In this document: positions 1 to 41,724 of the stretch, one piece after another
Position numbering within the stretch: the first letter of the stretch is position 1
Layout: every line of letters begins with the position of its first letter
DNA from: Physella acuta
Lineage: Eukaryota > Mollusca > Gastropoda > Physidae
Direction: 5' to 3'
Assembly: GCF_028476545.1 (NCBI RefSeq)
Contig: NW_026731872.1
Coordinates: 310,001 to 374,000 of the forward strand
DNA length: 64,000 bases
The notes under the pieces: model-generated
Database searches by the model: none
What the model was told of the DNA's origin: nothing
What the model saw: the letters and a program-made list of their open reading frames with translations, nothing else
Translations under genes and position numbers: made by a program

Positions 1-30518
<30,518 letters not shown>

Positions 30519-31850
30519 GCTCAAGTTGGAAACAGCTGATAAATTTCAATATTTTTGGCTCATTTTCCCATGAATGTTTTCATTTCTTAATTCCAGTTTT
30601 TTGCTTTTTAGCTTCACATTTTCTTTGGTTACATTATATCAACATGTCGGATCACTTGCGAAACATACTGACTGCTGCAAGTACATCTACCATCACAGTG
30701 TGCCGTAAAGAACATGTACACAACTCTACTTGAGTGAGTACACAATAAAAGTACGCAGTCTGTTGCCCTCTAATGTCTCCAGTATTCTTGGTTCCTGTCG
30801 TAAAAAATAAATTAAAATTTCAAAGCGGTGATTTAAACACAACAAAGTAAATATAATTAGAATCAATGCCCATCAATAACTCCGTGACGTAGTGAGTAAC
30901 CGCACACACAAGCTGTGCAGACGGTAAATCTCATAAACAAACATGTCAGCCTGCAGACAACATTCAGTCGGCTGTGACCTGACGCGAGATCTGACGAGAG
31001 TTCACATTGCATTGGCAACTGCTCGATTGTATAAATGGTCAGATTTGTAACTCGAACTAGACAAAGGGATTATTACACTAATTCAACAAGTGTCCAAAAT
31101 TTAATCTTGGCACAATAGGTGTGTGAGTGTTAACACAGGGGGGGGGGGGGGGGGTCGTGGTGCGAGTGAAATCCGCTAGCCTAAAATATTTTGAACAGTC
31201 GACATAGTTGGTCTCTGTTCTCTTCCCTTCGTGGTGTCACACTCCCCCCCCCCCCTTAATTTTATCTGTAAATTTTGCAGTTGGTGTCATCCCCCACCCC
31301 AACGGTAAAAGCTTTAAAGTGTTCACATTTGAAATTAAAGATGTGTATCTATAGTCGGTTGTTAATACAGCTGGGTGTAGAATTGTTTTCTCTATAATTT
31401 GCATGTTTGTGTCATGGTGTCACCCCCCCCCCCCACCACCCTCCCTTGCGGGGGTCGTAATTATGTATTTAAAATACTTTTAACTATAATTAACCATTCA
31501 TTGAACTGGCAAAAAACAACAACATTTATTCTCTAAATCTTGCCATTTTTTTTTCTTGGTGTCACCCCCCGAAATGGTGTTACCCGGTGCGGTGCGCATC
31601 CCCCGCCCCGCCCTCTCTACGGCTCTGGGCTTACTCTGCATTAAACTGCTTAGCTAATCAACCATTTTGTTGTTGTTGTAGGTGCTGGTTTGCCAAAAAG
31701 CAGAAGTGAAAGTGAAAGTTGCAAACCTCTTTAATTATATTCATATGATGACTGGTATAGAAATATGGACGTTATTGACGGTTCAAGTAGAGTTTTACTT
31801 AATTTACAAGGCTAAATCGTTGGAGGAATATATATATACTAGCCGTCCCG
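30519..31850. other. Region upstream of USH2A with G/C homopolymer runs
   Basis: It should contain the USH2A 5' UTR and promoter, but I cannot fix a transcription start. From 31135 to 31620 there are poly-G and poly-C runs, with four loosely repeated tggtgtcaccccc words ending in a GC-rich patch (cccggtgcggtgcgcatc). This looks like old repeat debris rather than a gene. Confidence 0.5.
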
Positions 31851-32935
31851 GCCAGGCCCTGCTCTGGCTTCTGTGAAAAACCTTCCTGTTCAAGACCATT
31901 ACCTGTGTGTTTAGTAATCATCATAAACCCGGCATTGCCCACCCAAACCACAACCAACCAAAACCAAAACAACAAAACGCAAACATAACGCTAACACAAT
32001 TACAAATACAAACGAAAACAAAAACCTAACAACAAACCCAACCACAACCACAAACACCAATACAAACACAAAGAAAAAACAAACAAAAAAGCAAACGAAA
32101 ACAAAAACCTAACAACAAACCCAACCACAAACACCAATACCAACAAAAAAAAAAAAAAACAACGAAAAAGCAAACGAAAACAAACCAAATTCAAACGCAA
32201 AACCAACCAAAAACACAAATACAAACCCACAAAAAAAAAAAACACAAACAAAAACGAAAAAAGAAAGAACAAAAACGAACCAAATCAAAACGCAACCACT
32301 AACGCAAACCCACCTAAACACAAAGAAAACACTAACGCGAACATAAACGCCCGGGGCGGAATCACCTGTTTTAGCTTAATGAACGACTATAGTACCCCAA
32401 CTTATTCATAGTCTTTTGCACTCACTTAAACGAACGCGCCTGTTTCAATTTGATGAGCAATTTTAATACTCCAAGCTTATCCGTAAAATACCTACAACAT
32501 TTGCACTTGATCAATCCCCGCTAATTATGTAATTATTTTTTTTTCCCAACACCAAAACAAAGTAATTAAAAAGTAAATTATTTTCGACTAATGCAATCGT
32601 TTTATAAAGGGAAGTAATTTTGTTTTCCTAATTTATCAAAGGGAAGTAAGTGCTATAGGACTAAATAAAGACATAATTAGAATTTTTGTAAAAGATGATA
32701 TTTTTTTTAAACTTGTGTTTAATGAACATGCCGACAATTATTACTGTAATTTGAAAAATGAAAATGATTTCCCAACACTTTCAACGGTAATTTTTTAGCT
32801 CATAAATTTAGACAAATGCGCACGCTAATTTTCTAACACTTAAATTCGTACACTTCCAACGACATACAAATGCATTACATACAGAACTGAGCTTTATATA
32901 TTAGATATATATATATATATATATATATCTTTAAT
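31826..32935. repeat. Low-complexity CAAA-rich sequence and degenerate repeats
   Basis: From about 31930 to 32350 the plus strand is almost devoid of T, built of caaa, caac and aacc words. It is followed by a twofold diverged repeat (cgcctgttttagcttaatga and cgcctgtttcaatttgatga). The block is preceded by tatatactagccgtcccggc, reminiscent of the 3' end of dispersed repeats. ORFs rich in Phe/Leu/Val on the minus strand are its reverse complement and not credible genes. Confidence 0.6.
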
Positions 32936-32943
32936 TTAATTTC

Positions 32944-34461
32944 GTGGAAGACAGATTAGACATTTTAGGACCAAAAGACATAATTCGAAACCGTTTAACC
33001 GCAGACAAACCACACGCCAACTCAATCAACAACATTAAAACATATTTCAATTTAGTCGACACATACAGAGCGCAATATCCACACACCATACAAACCACCC
33101 ACGGAAGTAACACATCTGGGAATAGATTCCGTCTAGACAGAATTTACGCCCCATCGAACATGAAAATCAACAAAGTAGAACACCTATTCTCAACACTACA
33201 GTTTAGCGACCATACAGCAGTTCTGACAACTTTAAAAAACGAACAAACACAAAACAAATCAAAACACAACACATATTGGAAGTTCAATAATACACTCTTA
33301 CTAGACGAGCGCTACATTAACACTATAAAAGACTTAATAAAATTTTACACGCAGTCATCACCAAAATTTAACAAAATCCAACATTGGGAAGATTTAAAAC
33401 AAGACATTAAGCGGGTATCTATCCAATATGCATGTAGCATTAATAGCGTAAGGGCCCACATAGAAACTAAATTAGAAAAACAACTAAGTATACTGAAAGG
33501 AATCAATAATAACAAAGAACAAATAGATGCAACAGAAACAGAACTTTCCAAAATACAAGAGCACAAATATCGAGGCGCGCAAATTAGAAGTAGAATCGAA
33601 CAAATAGGCTCGGAAAATCCCACACACCACACTTTAATTTTAGAACAAAGCTTTCAGAGGGCAAAACAAATCACACATCTCATAGACAACAATAACCAAG
33701 AGACGACTGACCCTGAAAAAATTCAATCAATATTTAGAGACTATTATACGCAACTGTATAAGTTCGAAGAGACAAACACAGACATACAAGACAAATACCT
33801 TAAGTTTATTAAACCATTACATGACAGCGACAAAATTAATATTGACACCCCCTTTCAGCCAGTCGACATAACCAAAGCCATACTGAAATTAAATTCAAAT
33901 AAATCGCCAGGGCCGGACGGCCTGACAAGCGAATTTTTTAAAGCCTTTTCAACGGACCTAATTTCTCTCCTTTTAGCTACCTTTAGAGAAATGTTTCTGC
34001 TAGAACAATGCCACGAAAATTTCAACAGATCATACATAACATTAATACGCAAACCCAAAACCGATCCTAAACAAACCCAAAACTATAGACCTATTTCTCT
34101 CCTAAACACTGATTACAAAATCCTATCCAAAGCTCTAGTCTCCAAAATTGAACCGCACTTGCATAAAATTATAAATGTAGACCAACAATGCAACATCACA
34201 GGTAGGAACATACAAAATCACAATCACTTAATTAGAGACATCATCCACTACACACACGAGAAAAACACACAAGCATGCATACTCAGTTTAGATCAAGAAA
34301 AAGCCTTCGACCGGGTAGCTCACAAATACCTTCACAAAATCTTAGAAGCAAACAATTTAGGACAATACTTTACGACATGGATAAAAATAATCTATTTTAA
34401 TGCACATAGTCACTTACTGATAAACCATAATATTTCAATATTTCCCAACCCTTTAGAATAA
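32944..34461 (+). CDS. LINE ORF2, upstream part: endonuclease end and RT fingers/palm
   Basis: This open stretch of 505 codons contains the end of the endonuclease domain (catalytic SDH retained), then a linker, then RT motifs 0 to 4: KSPGPDGLTSEFFKAF, SYITLIRKP, NYRPISLLNTDYKIL and LSLDQEKAFDRV. It has no start codon of its own because the element is truncated. It stops after SIFPNPLE, where the downstream RT continues in another frame. Confidence 0.88.
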   Translation: MEDRLDILGPKDIIRNRLTADKPHANSINNIKTYFNLVDTYRAQYPHTIQTTHGSNTSGNRFRLDRIYAPSNMKINKVEHLFSTLQFSDHTAVLTTLKNEQTQNKSKHNTYWKFNNTLLLDERYINTIKDLIKFYTQSSPKFNKIQHWEDLKQDIKRVSIQYACSINSVRAHIETKLEKQLSILKGINNNKEQIDATETELSKIQEHKYRGAQIRSRIEQIGSENPTHHTLILEQSFQRAKQITHLIDNNNQETTDPEKIQSIFRDYYTQLYKFEETNTDIQDKYLKFIKPLHDSDKINIDTPFQPVDITKAILKLNSNKSPGPDGLTSEFFKAFSTDLISLLLATFREMFLLEQCHENFNRSYITLIRKPKTDPKQTQNYRPISLLNTDYKILSKALVSKIEPHLHKIINVDQQCNITGRNIQNHNHLIRDIIHYTHEKNTQACILSLDQEKAFDRVAHKYLHKILEANNLGQYFTTWIKIIYFNAHSHLLINHNISIFPNPLE

Positions 34462-35861
34462 ATAAATCAGTCAGACAAGGCTGTCCCCTATCTCCAATCC
34501 TTTATATACTAACACTCGAACCCCTTTTAGAATGCATTAGAAACACTAGAGACATTAGAGGAATCGACATCCCAAATCAATTAAACAAAAAAATTCTAGC
34601 GTACGCTGATGATACAGCTTTTACGCTCCAAACCGAAAAATCTATCATACTAATAACAGACATGTTCCTTGACTTTGGGCTGGGTAGCGGGTCAAAAATT
34701 AACCTAATGAAAACCAAAATTATGGGACTTGGACGGTGGATCAACAAACCCAATTACCCACTAAACATGCTAGGTACCAACAAACTAAAACTTTACGGCA
34801 TAACCCACTATAGTAACCCACACACCAACAACGATGATGAATGGAAACAAGTCTTAAGCAAAATCCAAAACACCATAGCACTTTATAAATTTAGCTCAAC
34901 AACAATTTTTGCTAGGTCATCCATAATTAATAGGTATGTCATCCCAAAAATCACCTATATAGCCACGGCTAAAACAATCCCAAAGCCAACAATTAAACAT
35001 CTGAATAAAATCATTAGAGAGTACATATTTCAGACCACAATTTCAAACATTAGCCACAACACTTTAGTACAAAACAAACTTCATGGAGGAATAAACCTGC
35101 ACGATATACAGACCAAAATCAATACATTCAGACTAACACACATTAGCAGAATAATTAGCCAACCAAACTTTCACCCTCTAGCTCACTACTATATAGGCAT
35201 TCAGCTAAACAAACTTACAAAAATCAATAATACAACTCCACATTACATAGGAGGAAAACTCAGTCCCTTTTACACAGAATGTTTACAAATATTAAAAAAC
35301 AAGGAAAAACTTGTCCACAAAAAGTCACAAAACATTTACAAAAAGTTAGTGCAAAAGCTCTCAACTCCACTATACAACAGAATCCAATGGTGTAGGAAAT
35401 ACGCTCTAACAGACACAATGGACACCTTCAGAAACCTACACCTCAAAACCATCACACCCAAAGCCAGGGAAATAACTTACAGACTCATCTACAATTCAAC
35501 ACCCCTAGCAAAACAACAGAAACCATTTTGCCCACTATGCAGACAAAACACACCCGAAACCGAAACGCACATCTATTTAGAATGCCCCACCATACAAAAC
35601 ATGAAAAAGACGCTAGAAAACAAAATAATAAAAAACGAGACCTACAATATCGATATAGTCATAACTCTAAACAAAATCCCAATACAAAGAGATAGGACGG
35701 ACCTAGAGCAAAAAGCAAGGACGGTAGCTATATATAGACAGACTATTTGGAACAGCAGAATAAAAGCAAAACACGACAAGGTACAGTTTACGGGACACGT
35801 ACTAGACTTGATTTATCGTAGACGACTCGACAATGACAGCACTCAAACACATATACCATAA
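34452..35861 (+). CDS. LINE ORF2, downstream part: RT catalytic motif to C-terminus
   Basis: This stretch opens with FRINKSVRQGCPLSPILY, in the frame that continues the RT, and includes the YADD active site (LAYADDTAF). The thumb region, a long connection domain and a C-terminal Cys/His motif follow. It ends with a TAA. The shift from the upstream frame is by one base. Apart from that break the coding sequence is long and undamaged, so the insertion is not very old. Confidence 0.88.
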   Translation, partial: FRINKSVRQGCPLSPILYILTLEPLLECIRNTRDIRGIDIPNQLNKKILAYADDTAFTLQTEKSIILITDMFLDFGLGSGSKINLMKTKIMGLGRWINKPNYPLNMLGTNKLKLYGITHYSNPHTNNDDEWKQVLSKIQNTIALYKFSSTTIFARSSIINRYVIPKITYIATAKTIPKPTIKHLNKIIREYIFQTTISNISHNTLVQNKLHGGINLHDIQTKINTFRLTHISRIISQPNFHPLAHYYIGIQLNKLTKINNTTPHYIGGKLSPFYTECLQILKNKEKLVHKKSQNIYKKLVQKLSTPLYNRIQWCRKYALTDTMDTFRNLHLKTITPKAREITYRLIYNSTPLAKQQKPFCPLCRQNTPETETHIYLECPTIQNMKKTLENKIIKNETYNIDIVITLNKIPIQRDRTDLEQKARTVAIYRQTIWNSRIKAKHDKVQFTGHVLDLIYRRRLDNDSTQTHIP

Positions 35862-37238
35862 TTAACAACACCAAAACGTAAAGAACATATTATACTGCTT
35901 TTGCCACCTGGAACGCCTAATCGAACTGACACATCCCCCTTTCATCACACCCTCTCCGCCCCCACACCGCCTCTAAACCTCATGATCCCAAAAATCAAAT
36001 TTCCCCTCAAAACTGCATCCCCTCGTCCCCATCACCACCACCCCTGTGATGAAGTACTATGTTAAACAGTGACAATGATGTATTATCCAAATACATTTCT
36101 AACAACATCAATGTAACTCCCACCCCTCAACCCCCATGTCCCCACTCTGTGTCGCTTCATTTATCATTTGGCATTTCATTTTCCTATTGTTGCTTTTTGT
36201 GTATTGTTTAATTTATAAAGCTTACAAACATTGTAAAGCTTTCATTTGTTACTATATTACTATTATCATATATGTAAGGTACTGTGGTTCACAACGTACA
36301 AATGACCCCAATGACCCGTACTCCTTTTGTATTCATTGTATTATCACCAAATTAACACTTACAGTTGTTTCGTTAACTTTACTAATCTAACTCTTTTATG
36401 TGAACACCAATTTTTTTGATCTATAAAACTCCACTGTGTCCCTACACGTGATAGCTACACGCCTACCCACCCCTAACCTGTCGGTACTTAACATTCATCT
36501 AAACATAAACACCGACTTGAACATACCAACCTTTCACCCTCCCACTAATTCGCTCACACAGCAATCTGTTCGTCAAACCCTCCCCCCCACCCACACACAC
36601 TACAAATGGTAACACATCAGCAGTCAGATAACACAGCACAAAATTTGACGCTTGGCTTGCCCTAAAACACGCAGTCACCCTCTCCACGCCTCGTCAGACA
36701 CAGCTACCCACTCCCCCCCCCCCTCCCCCTCTATCCACTTACCCTCAGACATGAAAACACCACTTTCCCTTTAACTGTTCCAACGACCCCACCACCCACC
36801 CCAACATCAATTTCGAATATCTATTCATTTACTTTTTAAAGTTCTAAATCTTGTTTCTTTCCCCTCATTTTTTACACAGCAACCTTTTGAAAACTCAATG
36901 CGACCAGTACATAAATAAACACTCTTTTAACTAGTCAACTTAATTTGCTTCCCTACATTGAAAATGCTGCACTGGCCCTTTGTCATTCTCCAAAAAAATA
37001 CCCTTTCCACTCCCCACCCAGACTTCTGACACGTTTATTTGACCTTCACCCCTTTTACTGCCATCTTTTGTAATTTTTGTTATAATCATATACATGACAT
37101 CACGCAAATATTCATTATGTACATGTTCAAAACCCTTCTTTTTCATTTGAAACTATGTAAAAAAAAATGTGATGTTGATGTACTTGTTTTAATTGCAAAT
37201 AAAAGTAATAATTAAAAAAAAAATAAAAAAAAAAAAGC

Positions 37239-37295
<57 letters not shown>

Positions 37296-37304
<9 letters not shown>

Positions 37305-39060
37305 ATATATATATAAGTCAACTTTTTAACTTAACACTTTTGTAAATTTGCAAATTGATGTATCATACTCACCACCACACATCCCCACTCACACAACTCA
37401 CACACACCAGGCACACACATCTGTTCCTCTTGTAGGTGAATGTCACACAAGTGACGCGGATGATTGGTGATAAAAAAAAACACATACATTTGAATAGTCC
37501 TAGATCTAGTGGATAACATACACACTCGTGAATAAATTTAGCTCAAAAATGACACAAATCCAGCATATTGAATTAGATCTAGATCTAATAACAATCATCC
37601 AAGAACAATTAAAGCACGAACCAAATTAAAAATTAAGAAAATACTGTTCCACACTTCTGCGATTTGAAGTCCAACACAATAGAACATACAATCGGCGTGA
37701 ACACAGAAAGTGACACACAAACCAGCGATAAACTTGCCGTGCTTTACCTATAGGCGAGGTGAGCAGATGGCTATTGATCTAAGTCAGGGACGGTAACTAC
37801 GTTTGACAAATTCGGGCATATCCCAGCGTCTCACAGGTGAAGAATTCCGCTGGTCGTAGCGCTGGTTCAATTATTTAAACTGGGAAATATTGGGGTGGGT
37901 ACTAACTGGCCTGCCACAGATTTCTAGGGCGGTGTGGTTGAATTGTATCAGACTGTTCAGACAGTGGGCAGAAGAACATGTAGCAGATGACATCAGTAGA
38001 CTACACACGTGGGATTTGAGTTGTCAATCTTCTCTCTTTTGGTTGTCATTTTTTAAAGCTAAAATGTTTGAAGAAAATAAAAAGCGAGAGTGCGCTCCCC
38101 TAAACTTTCTCGTATATTCTTATAGCTTAAAGGGTTGGTATGGTAGCCTACTTCTAGGAAAATTGTGACAAAATCGTTCGTTTTTAGCAAAAGTATCTTT
38201 GAATGTGCTTTTCTATGAAAATACGATATAAAATTATCACATTCGGGTTTTTTTTTTGTGAAATGGGAAGTTTATATACGTAAGTATAGGATCTACTACA
38301 TTTCTTATGGTATGTCCAACTAACTAAAATGGTACTCAAGTTATCGGTATTTCAGAAACCGGAAATAAAGTTAAGAATCTCTTCCGGATACCGGGAAATC
38401 ATAAATGTATAGGATCTTGTAATTACAATTGAAATTTCATATACCTAACTGAAACGGAGCTCAAGTTAACGTGTTATTATTCTATTTTTTAATTATTTTT
38501 TTTTTGAGAAACCGGAAATGCACAATTTCTGGTTAAAAGAAATCGTTCAAAAATTGAAAGAACCTAAGTCTATTACTTACATTTAAAATTTCGTCCACTT
38601 AGCTGAAACAGTACCCAACTTATCGTTTTCAAACACACACGCACAAACAGAAACACACGCACACCGAGCGATAGACAAGATAACAAAAGTAATATTTTCC
38701 GACTGAGGCATGTGTAAAACGATATTTTGAACGATTACAATACAGTCCCCCGATACTCCGCAGACGAGAAAGTAATATGGTGTATGTAAATATATTGACA
38801 GTATAACTAAGCAAATAACGAAACATATATAAAGAAACAAATAACAGAACAAATATGTGATGTACAAAATATAGACGGCGTAGCACTTGCTTTATATCGA
38901 GGAGTGCTATGACGTCATCCAGTGTGGGATGGTGTTGACAAAATGTTGACAAGATGTTGCATGGATGGGGTGGTTGAACCTTGTTTTATTAAGCAAACAC
39001 ACATCTGACAAATCCGGGGGAGGGGGGTGGGAGGGGAGGGACGGATCATGATAGTCAAAC
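37296..39060. other. Intergenic sequence with diverged ~115-bp repeats
   Basis: No gene recognised. Between about 38270 and 38630 three diverged copies of a segment recur, with accggaaat, a gap, then aactgaaacggagctcaagt-like words. This is followed by a (cacaca)-rich tail, which looks like old SINE or tandem repeat debris. Confidence 0.5.
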
Positions 39061-39245
39061 GTAAAATACTTTCGCACAAAGATTGTTGATACAAAGTTGT
39101 GTTTATAGCCGTGATATAAGCACAAAGATTGTTGATATAAAGTTGTGTTTATAGCCGTGATATAAGCACAAAGATTGTTGATACAAAGTTGTGTTTATAG
39201 CCGTGATATAAGCACAAAAATTGTTGATATAAAGTTGTGTATAGC
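39060..39245. repeat. ~46-bp tandem repeat
   Basis: Four copies of a unit with gattgttgatacaaagttgt and tatagccgtgatataagcac. The last copy runs into the ATG of the candidate reading frame at 39250. Confidence 0.85.
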
Positions 39246-39249
39246 CGGT

Positions 39250-39464
39250 ATGGCCAGCCAAGCGAGACCGGCGTGTAGTGACACGCTCGATCAGTTATTG
39301 GCGCAGATTGATGCGTGCAGCTGGAGATCGATGGGGGAGTTGTGCCAGATGGTGGCTGAGTCAACAAGGGGGGGGGGGGTGGGGGGTGTCTAACAATTCA
39401 TTATTTACTTACAGGGAGAAGCAGTGTCATGTAGGCGTGTCTTAGGAGAGATGGCCAAGTTGTG
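39250..39464 (+). CDS. Candidate start of an unrecognised plus-strand gene
   Basis: Not recognised. An ATG (cggtATGG) opens MASQARPACSDTLDQLLAQI and continues ACSWRSMGELCQMVAEST into a G run. It could splice at a GT at 39379 (phase 0) to an exon at 39415-39464, which follows a ttacttacag acceptor and reads GEAVSCRRVLGEMAKL. The second exon would end at TTGTG|gtgaga. The tandem array that follows repeats exactly this exon end plus donor, the pattern seen at proven exons of USH2A and LEO1, and this is the best evidence for the exon. No further exon of this gene was identified, and it may be spurious. Confidence 0.3.
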
Positions 39465-40228
39465 GTGAGACAAGTGGCCAAGTTGTGGTGAGACAAGTGG
39501 CCAAGTTGTGGTGATACAAGTGGTCAAGTTGTGGTGAGACAAGTGGCCAAGTTGTGGTGAGACAAGTGGCCAAGTTGTGGTGAGACAAGTGGCCAAGTTG
39601 TGGTGAGAAAAGTGGCCAAGTTGTGGCGAGACAAGTGGCCAAGTTGTGGTGAGACAAGTGGCCAAGTTGTGGTGAGACAAGTGGCCAAGTTGTGGTGAGA
39701 CAAGTGGCCAAGTTGTGGTGAGACAAGTGGCCAAGTTGTGGTGAGACAAGTTGTGGTGAGACAAGTGGCCAAGTTGCGGTGAGACAAGTGGTCAAGTTGT
39801 GGTGAGACAAGTGGCCAAGTTGTGGTGAGACAAGTGGCCAAGTTGTGGTGAGACAAGTGGCCAAGTTGTGGTGAGACAAGTGGCCAAGTTGTGGTGAGAC
39901 AAGTTGTGGTGAGACAAGTGGCCAAGTTGTGGTGAGACAAGTTGTGGTGAGACAAGTGGCCAAGTTGTGGTGAGACAAGTGGCCAAGTTGTGGTGAGACA
40001 AGTGGCCAAGTTGTGGTGAGACAAGTGGCCAAGTTGTGGTGAGACAAGTGGCCAAGTTGTGGTGAGACAAGTGGCCAAGTTGTGGTGAGACAAGTGGCCA
40101 AGTTGTGGTGAGACAAGTGGCCAAGTTGTGGTGAGACAAGTGGCCAAGTTGTGGTGAGACAAGTGGCCAAGTTGTGGTGAGACAAGTGGCCAAGTTGTGG
40201 TGAGACAAGTGGCCACGTTGTGGTGAGA
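39465..40228. repeat. 23-bp minisatellite with donor-like units
   Basis: About 32 units with the core gtggccaagttgtggtgaga, a few lacking the gtggcca part. On the plus strand each repeats GGCCAAGTTGTG followed by gtgagac, identical to the end of the candidate exon at 39415. Minus-strand ORFs reading SHHNLATCLTTTWPLVSPQL are by-products. Confidence 0.93.
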
Positions 40229-40499
40229 GCAAGTTGTAATGTTAATAGTTATGAGTTATATTCTGCAATGATGTGGTTTGCCTATAAAAATCTCATTAAA
40301 CATGAAGCTGTACGTTTGTCACGTGATGTCAAGCAACTTGTGAATGACTGCTCACACCTGGACATCACGTGGTACTCATGTTTTGGTCGTGTGAAAACCG
40401 ACATCATGGTCTGACTCAGTGTGAGGTGGTTGATTTGATCACAAACACGTTTAAAACATGAAACTGTGGGCCGGCGTCAAAGTTTTGCAGTGAGTGAGT

Positions 40500-41308
40500 T
40501 AGGGGTGGGGTTGTCACCATAGGTAGGTTCTTCTACTCCGTGATGGGGTGGGGTTGTCACCATAGGTAGGTTCTACTCCGTGATGGGGTGGGGTTGTCAC
40601 CATAGGTAGGTTCTACTCCGTGATGGGGTGGGGTTGTCACCATAGGTAGGTTCTTCTACTCCGTGATGGGGTGGGGTTGTCACCATAGGTAGGTTCTACT
40701 CCGTGATGGGGTGGGGTTGTCACCATAGGTAGGTTCTACTCCGTGATGGGGTGGGGTTGTCACCATAGGTAGGTTCTTCTACTCCGTGATGGGGTGGGGT
40801 TGTCACCATAGGTAGGTTCTACTCCGTGATGGGGTGGGGTTGTCACCATAGGTAGGTTCTTCTACTCCGTGATGGGGTGGGGTTGTCACCATAGGTTGGT
40901 TCTACTCCATGATGGGTGGGGTTGTCACCATAGATAGGTTCTACTCCGTGATGGGGTGGGGTTGTCACCATAGGTTGGTTCTACTCCATGATGGGTGGGG
41001 TTGTCACCATAGATAGGTTCTACTCCGTGATGGGGTGGGGTTGTCACCATAGGTAGGTTCTACTCCGTGATGGGGTGGGGTTGTCACCATAGATAGGTTC
41101 TACTCCGTGATGGGGTGGGGTTGTCACCATAGGTTGGTTCTACTCCATGATGGGTGGGGTTGTCACCATAGATAGGTTCTACTCCGTGATGGGGTGGGGT
41201 TGTCACCATAGGTAGGTTCTACTCCATGATGGGGTGGGGTTGTCACCATAGGTAGGTTCTACTCCATGATGGGGTGGGGTTGTCACCATAGGTAGGTTCT
41301 ACTCAACG
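40500..41308. repeat. ~40-bp minisatellite downstream of LEO1
   Basis: About 20 units of 39-43 bp with the core gggttgtcaccataggtagg and the variants gatagg and gttgg. On the plus strand each unit has a donor-like ATAG|gtaggt. The array stops about 30 nt beyond the likely end of the LEO1 transcript. Confidence 0.92.
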
Positions 41309-41360
41309 CCTGTGATACAGCCACAAGTGTAAATAACAGAGGCGAGATGAAAGAAAAAGT

Positions 41361-41366
41361 TTTATT
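41361..41366 (-). other. Polyadenylation signal of LEO1 (AATAAA)
   Basis: On the minus strand AATAAA lies about 195 nt after the LEO1 stop codon and is followed by a T-rich stretch, a normal 3' UTR length. The 3' UTR contains three copies of a TTTGATTGGTT-like word. Confidence 0.7.
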
Positions 41367-41559
41367 TACATGCAAATAACAGAGGCAGGCTCACAACAAC
41401 CTCCTGGTCTCTCCTCAACTAGCACATCCTTTCTTACCTCCCATTTGTTCAAACACACATCAACCAATCAAAATGCTGCTCAAATTACATATTAAAAATA
41501 TCCAACCAATCAAAGAACAGTTGACATAAAATAACCAATCAAAACACAACATTTAACAA

Positions 41560-41724
41560 CTAATCGCTATCACTCCCACCTCCTCCCCCAGCACCAGACA
41601 CATTTTCCACCCCCTCGCCTCCTCCCTTTTCCTCTCCCCCCTCCTCCCCCTCGCTGTCACTGAGTAAAGCTTTGGCTTTCCTTTTCTTGGCACTCAGGTC
41701 ACCCCCGCCTTCTTCTTCAGATTC
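41560..41724 (-). CDS. LEO1: LEO1 exon 14 (C-terminal exon)
   Basis: It encodes [20 protein letters not shown], then [15 protein letters not shown] and ends GGGGSDSD before TAG. Lysine-rich and acidic, like the human LEO1 tail. It is separated from exon 13 by a 10.7-kb intron made of two minisatellites. Confidence 0.9.
   Translation of the reverse strand, partial: ESEEEGGGDLSAKKRKAKALLSDSEGEEGGEEKGGGEGVENVSGAGGGGGSDSD

Larger units (their letters stand above)
32936..37295 (+). mobile_element. Tx1-type LINE, 5'-truncated, with 3' UTR and poly(A)
   Basis: A non-LTR retrotransposon. It starts inside the apurinic-type endonuclease, of which the C-terminal part with RFRLDRIYAPS and FSDHTAV remains. 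It continues through reverse transcriptase (NYRPISLLNTDYKILSKAL, LSLDQEKAFDRVAHKYL, RQGCPLSP, YADD at about 34607) to a Cys/His finger near the C-terminus (CPLCRQN...H....C). The LSLDQEKAFDRV wording is typical of the Tx1 group of the L1 lineage. ORF2 ends at 35861. A 3' UTR of about 1.35 kb follows, with aataaa near 37197 and a long A tail. One net single-base frameshift near 34440-34452 splits the ORF. Both sides are AT microsatellite. Confidence 0.9.

Noticed and set aside
32000-32321. Phe/Leu/Val-rich minus-strand ORFs resembling membrane proteins
   Set aside because: Reverse complement of CAAA-rich low-complexity DNA.
39405-40232. ORFs up to 247 codons reading SHHNLATCLTTTWPLVSPQL
   Set aside because: Pure by-product of a 23-bp array, open in all frames.
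40220-40414. 64-codon plus-strand ORF after the 23-bp array as an exon of the candidate gene
   Set aside because: No acceptor with a pyrimidine tract in phase and no recognisable motif.
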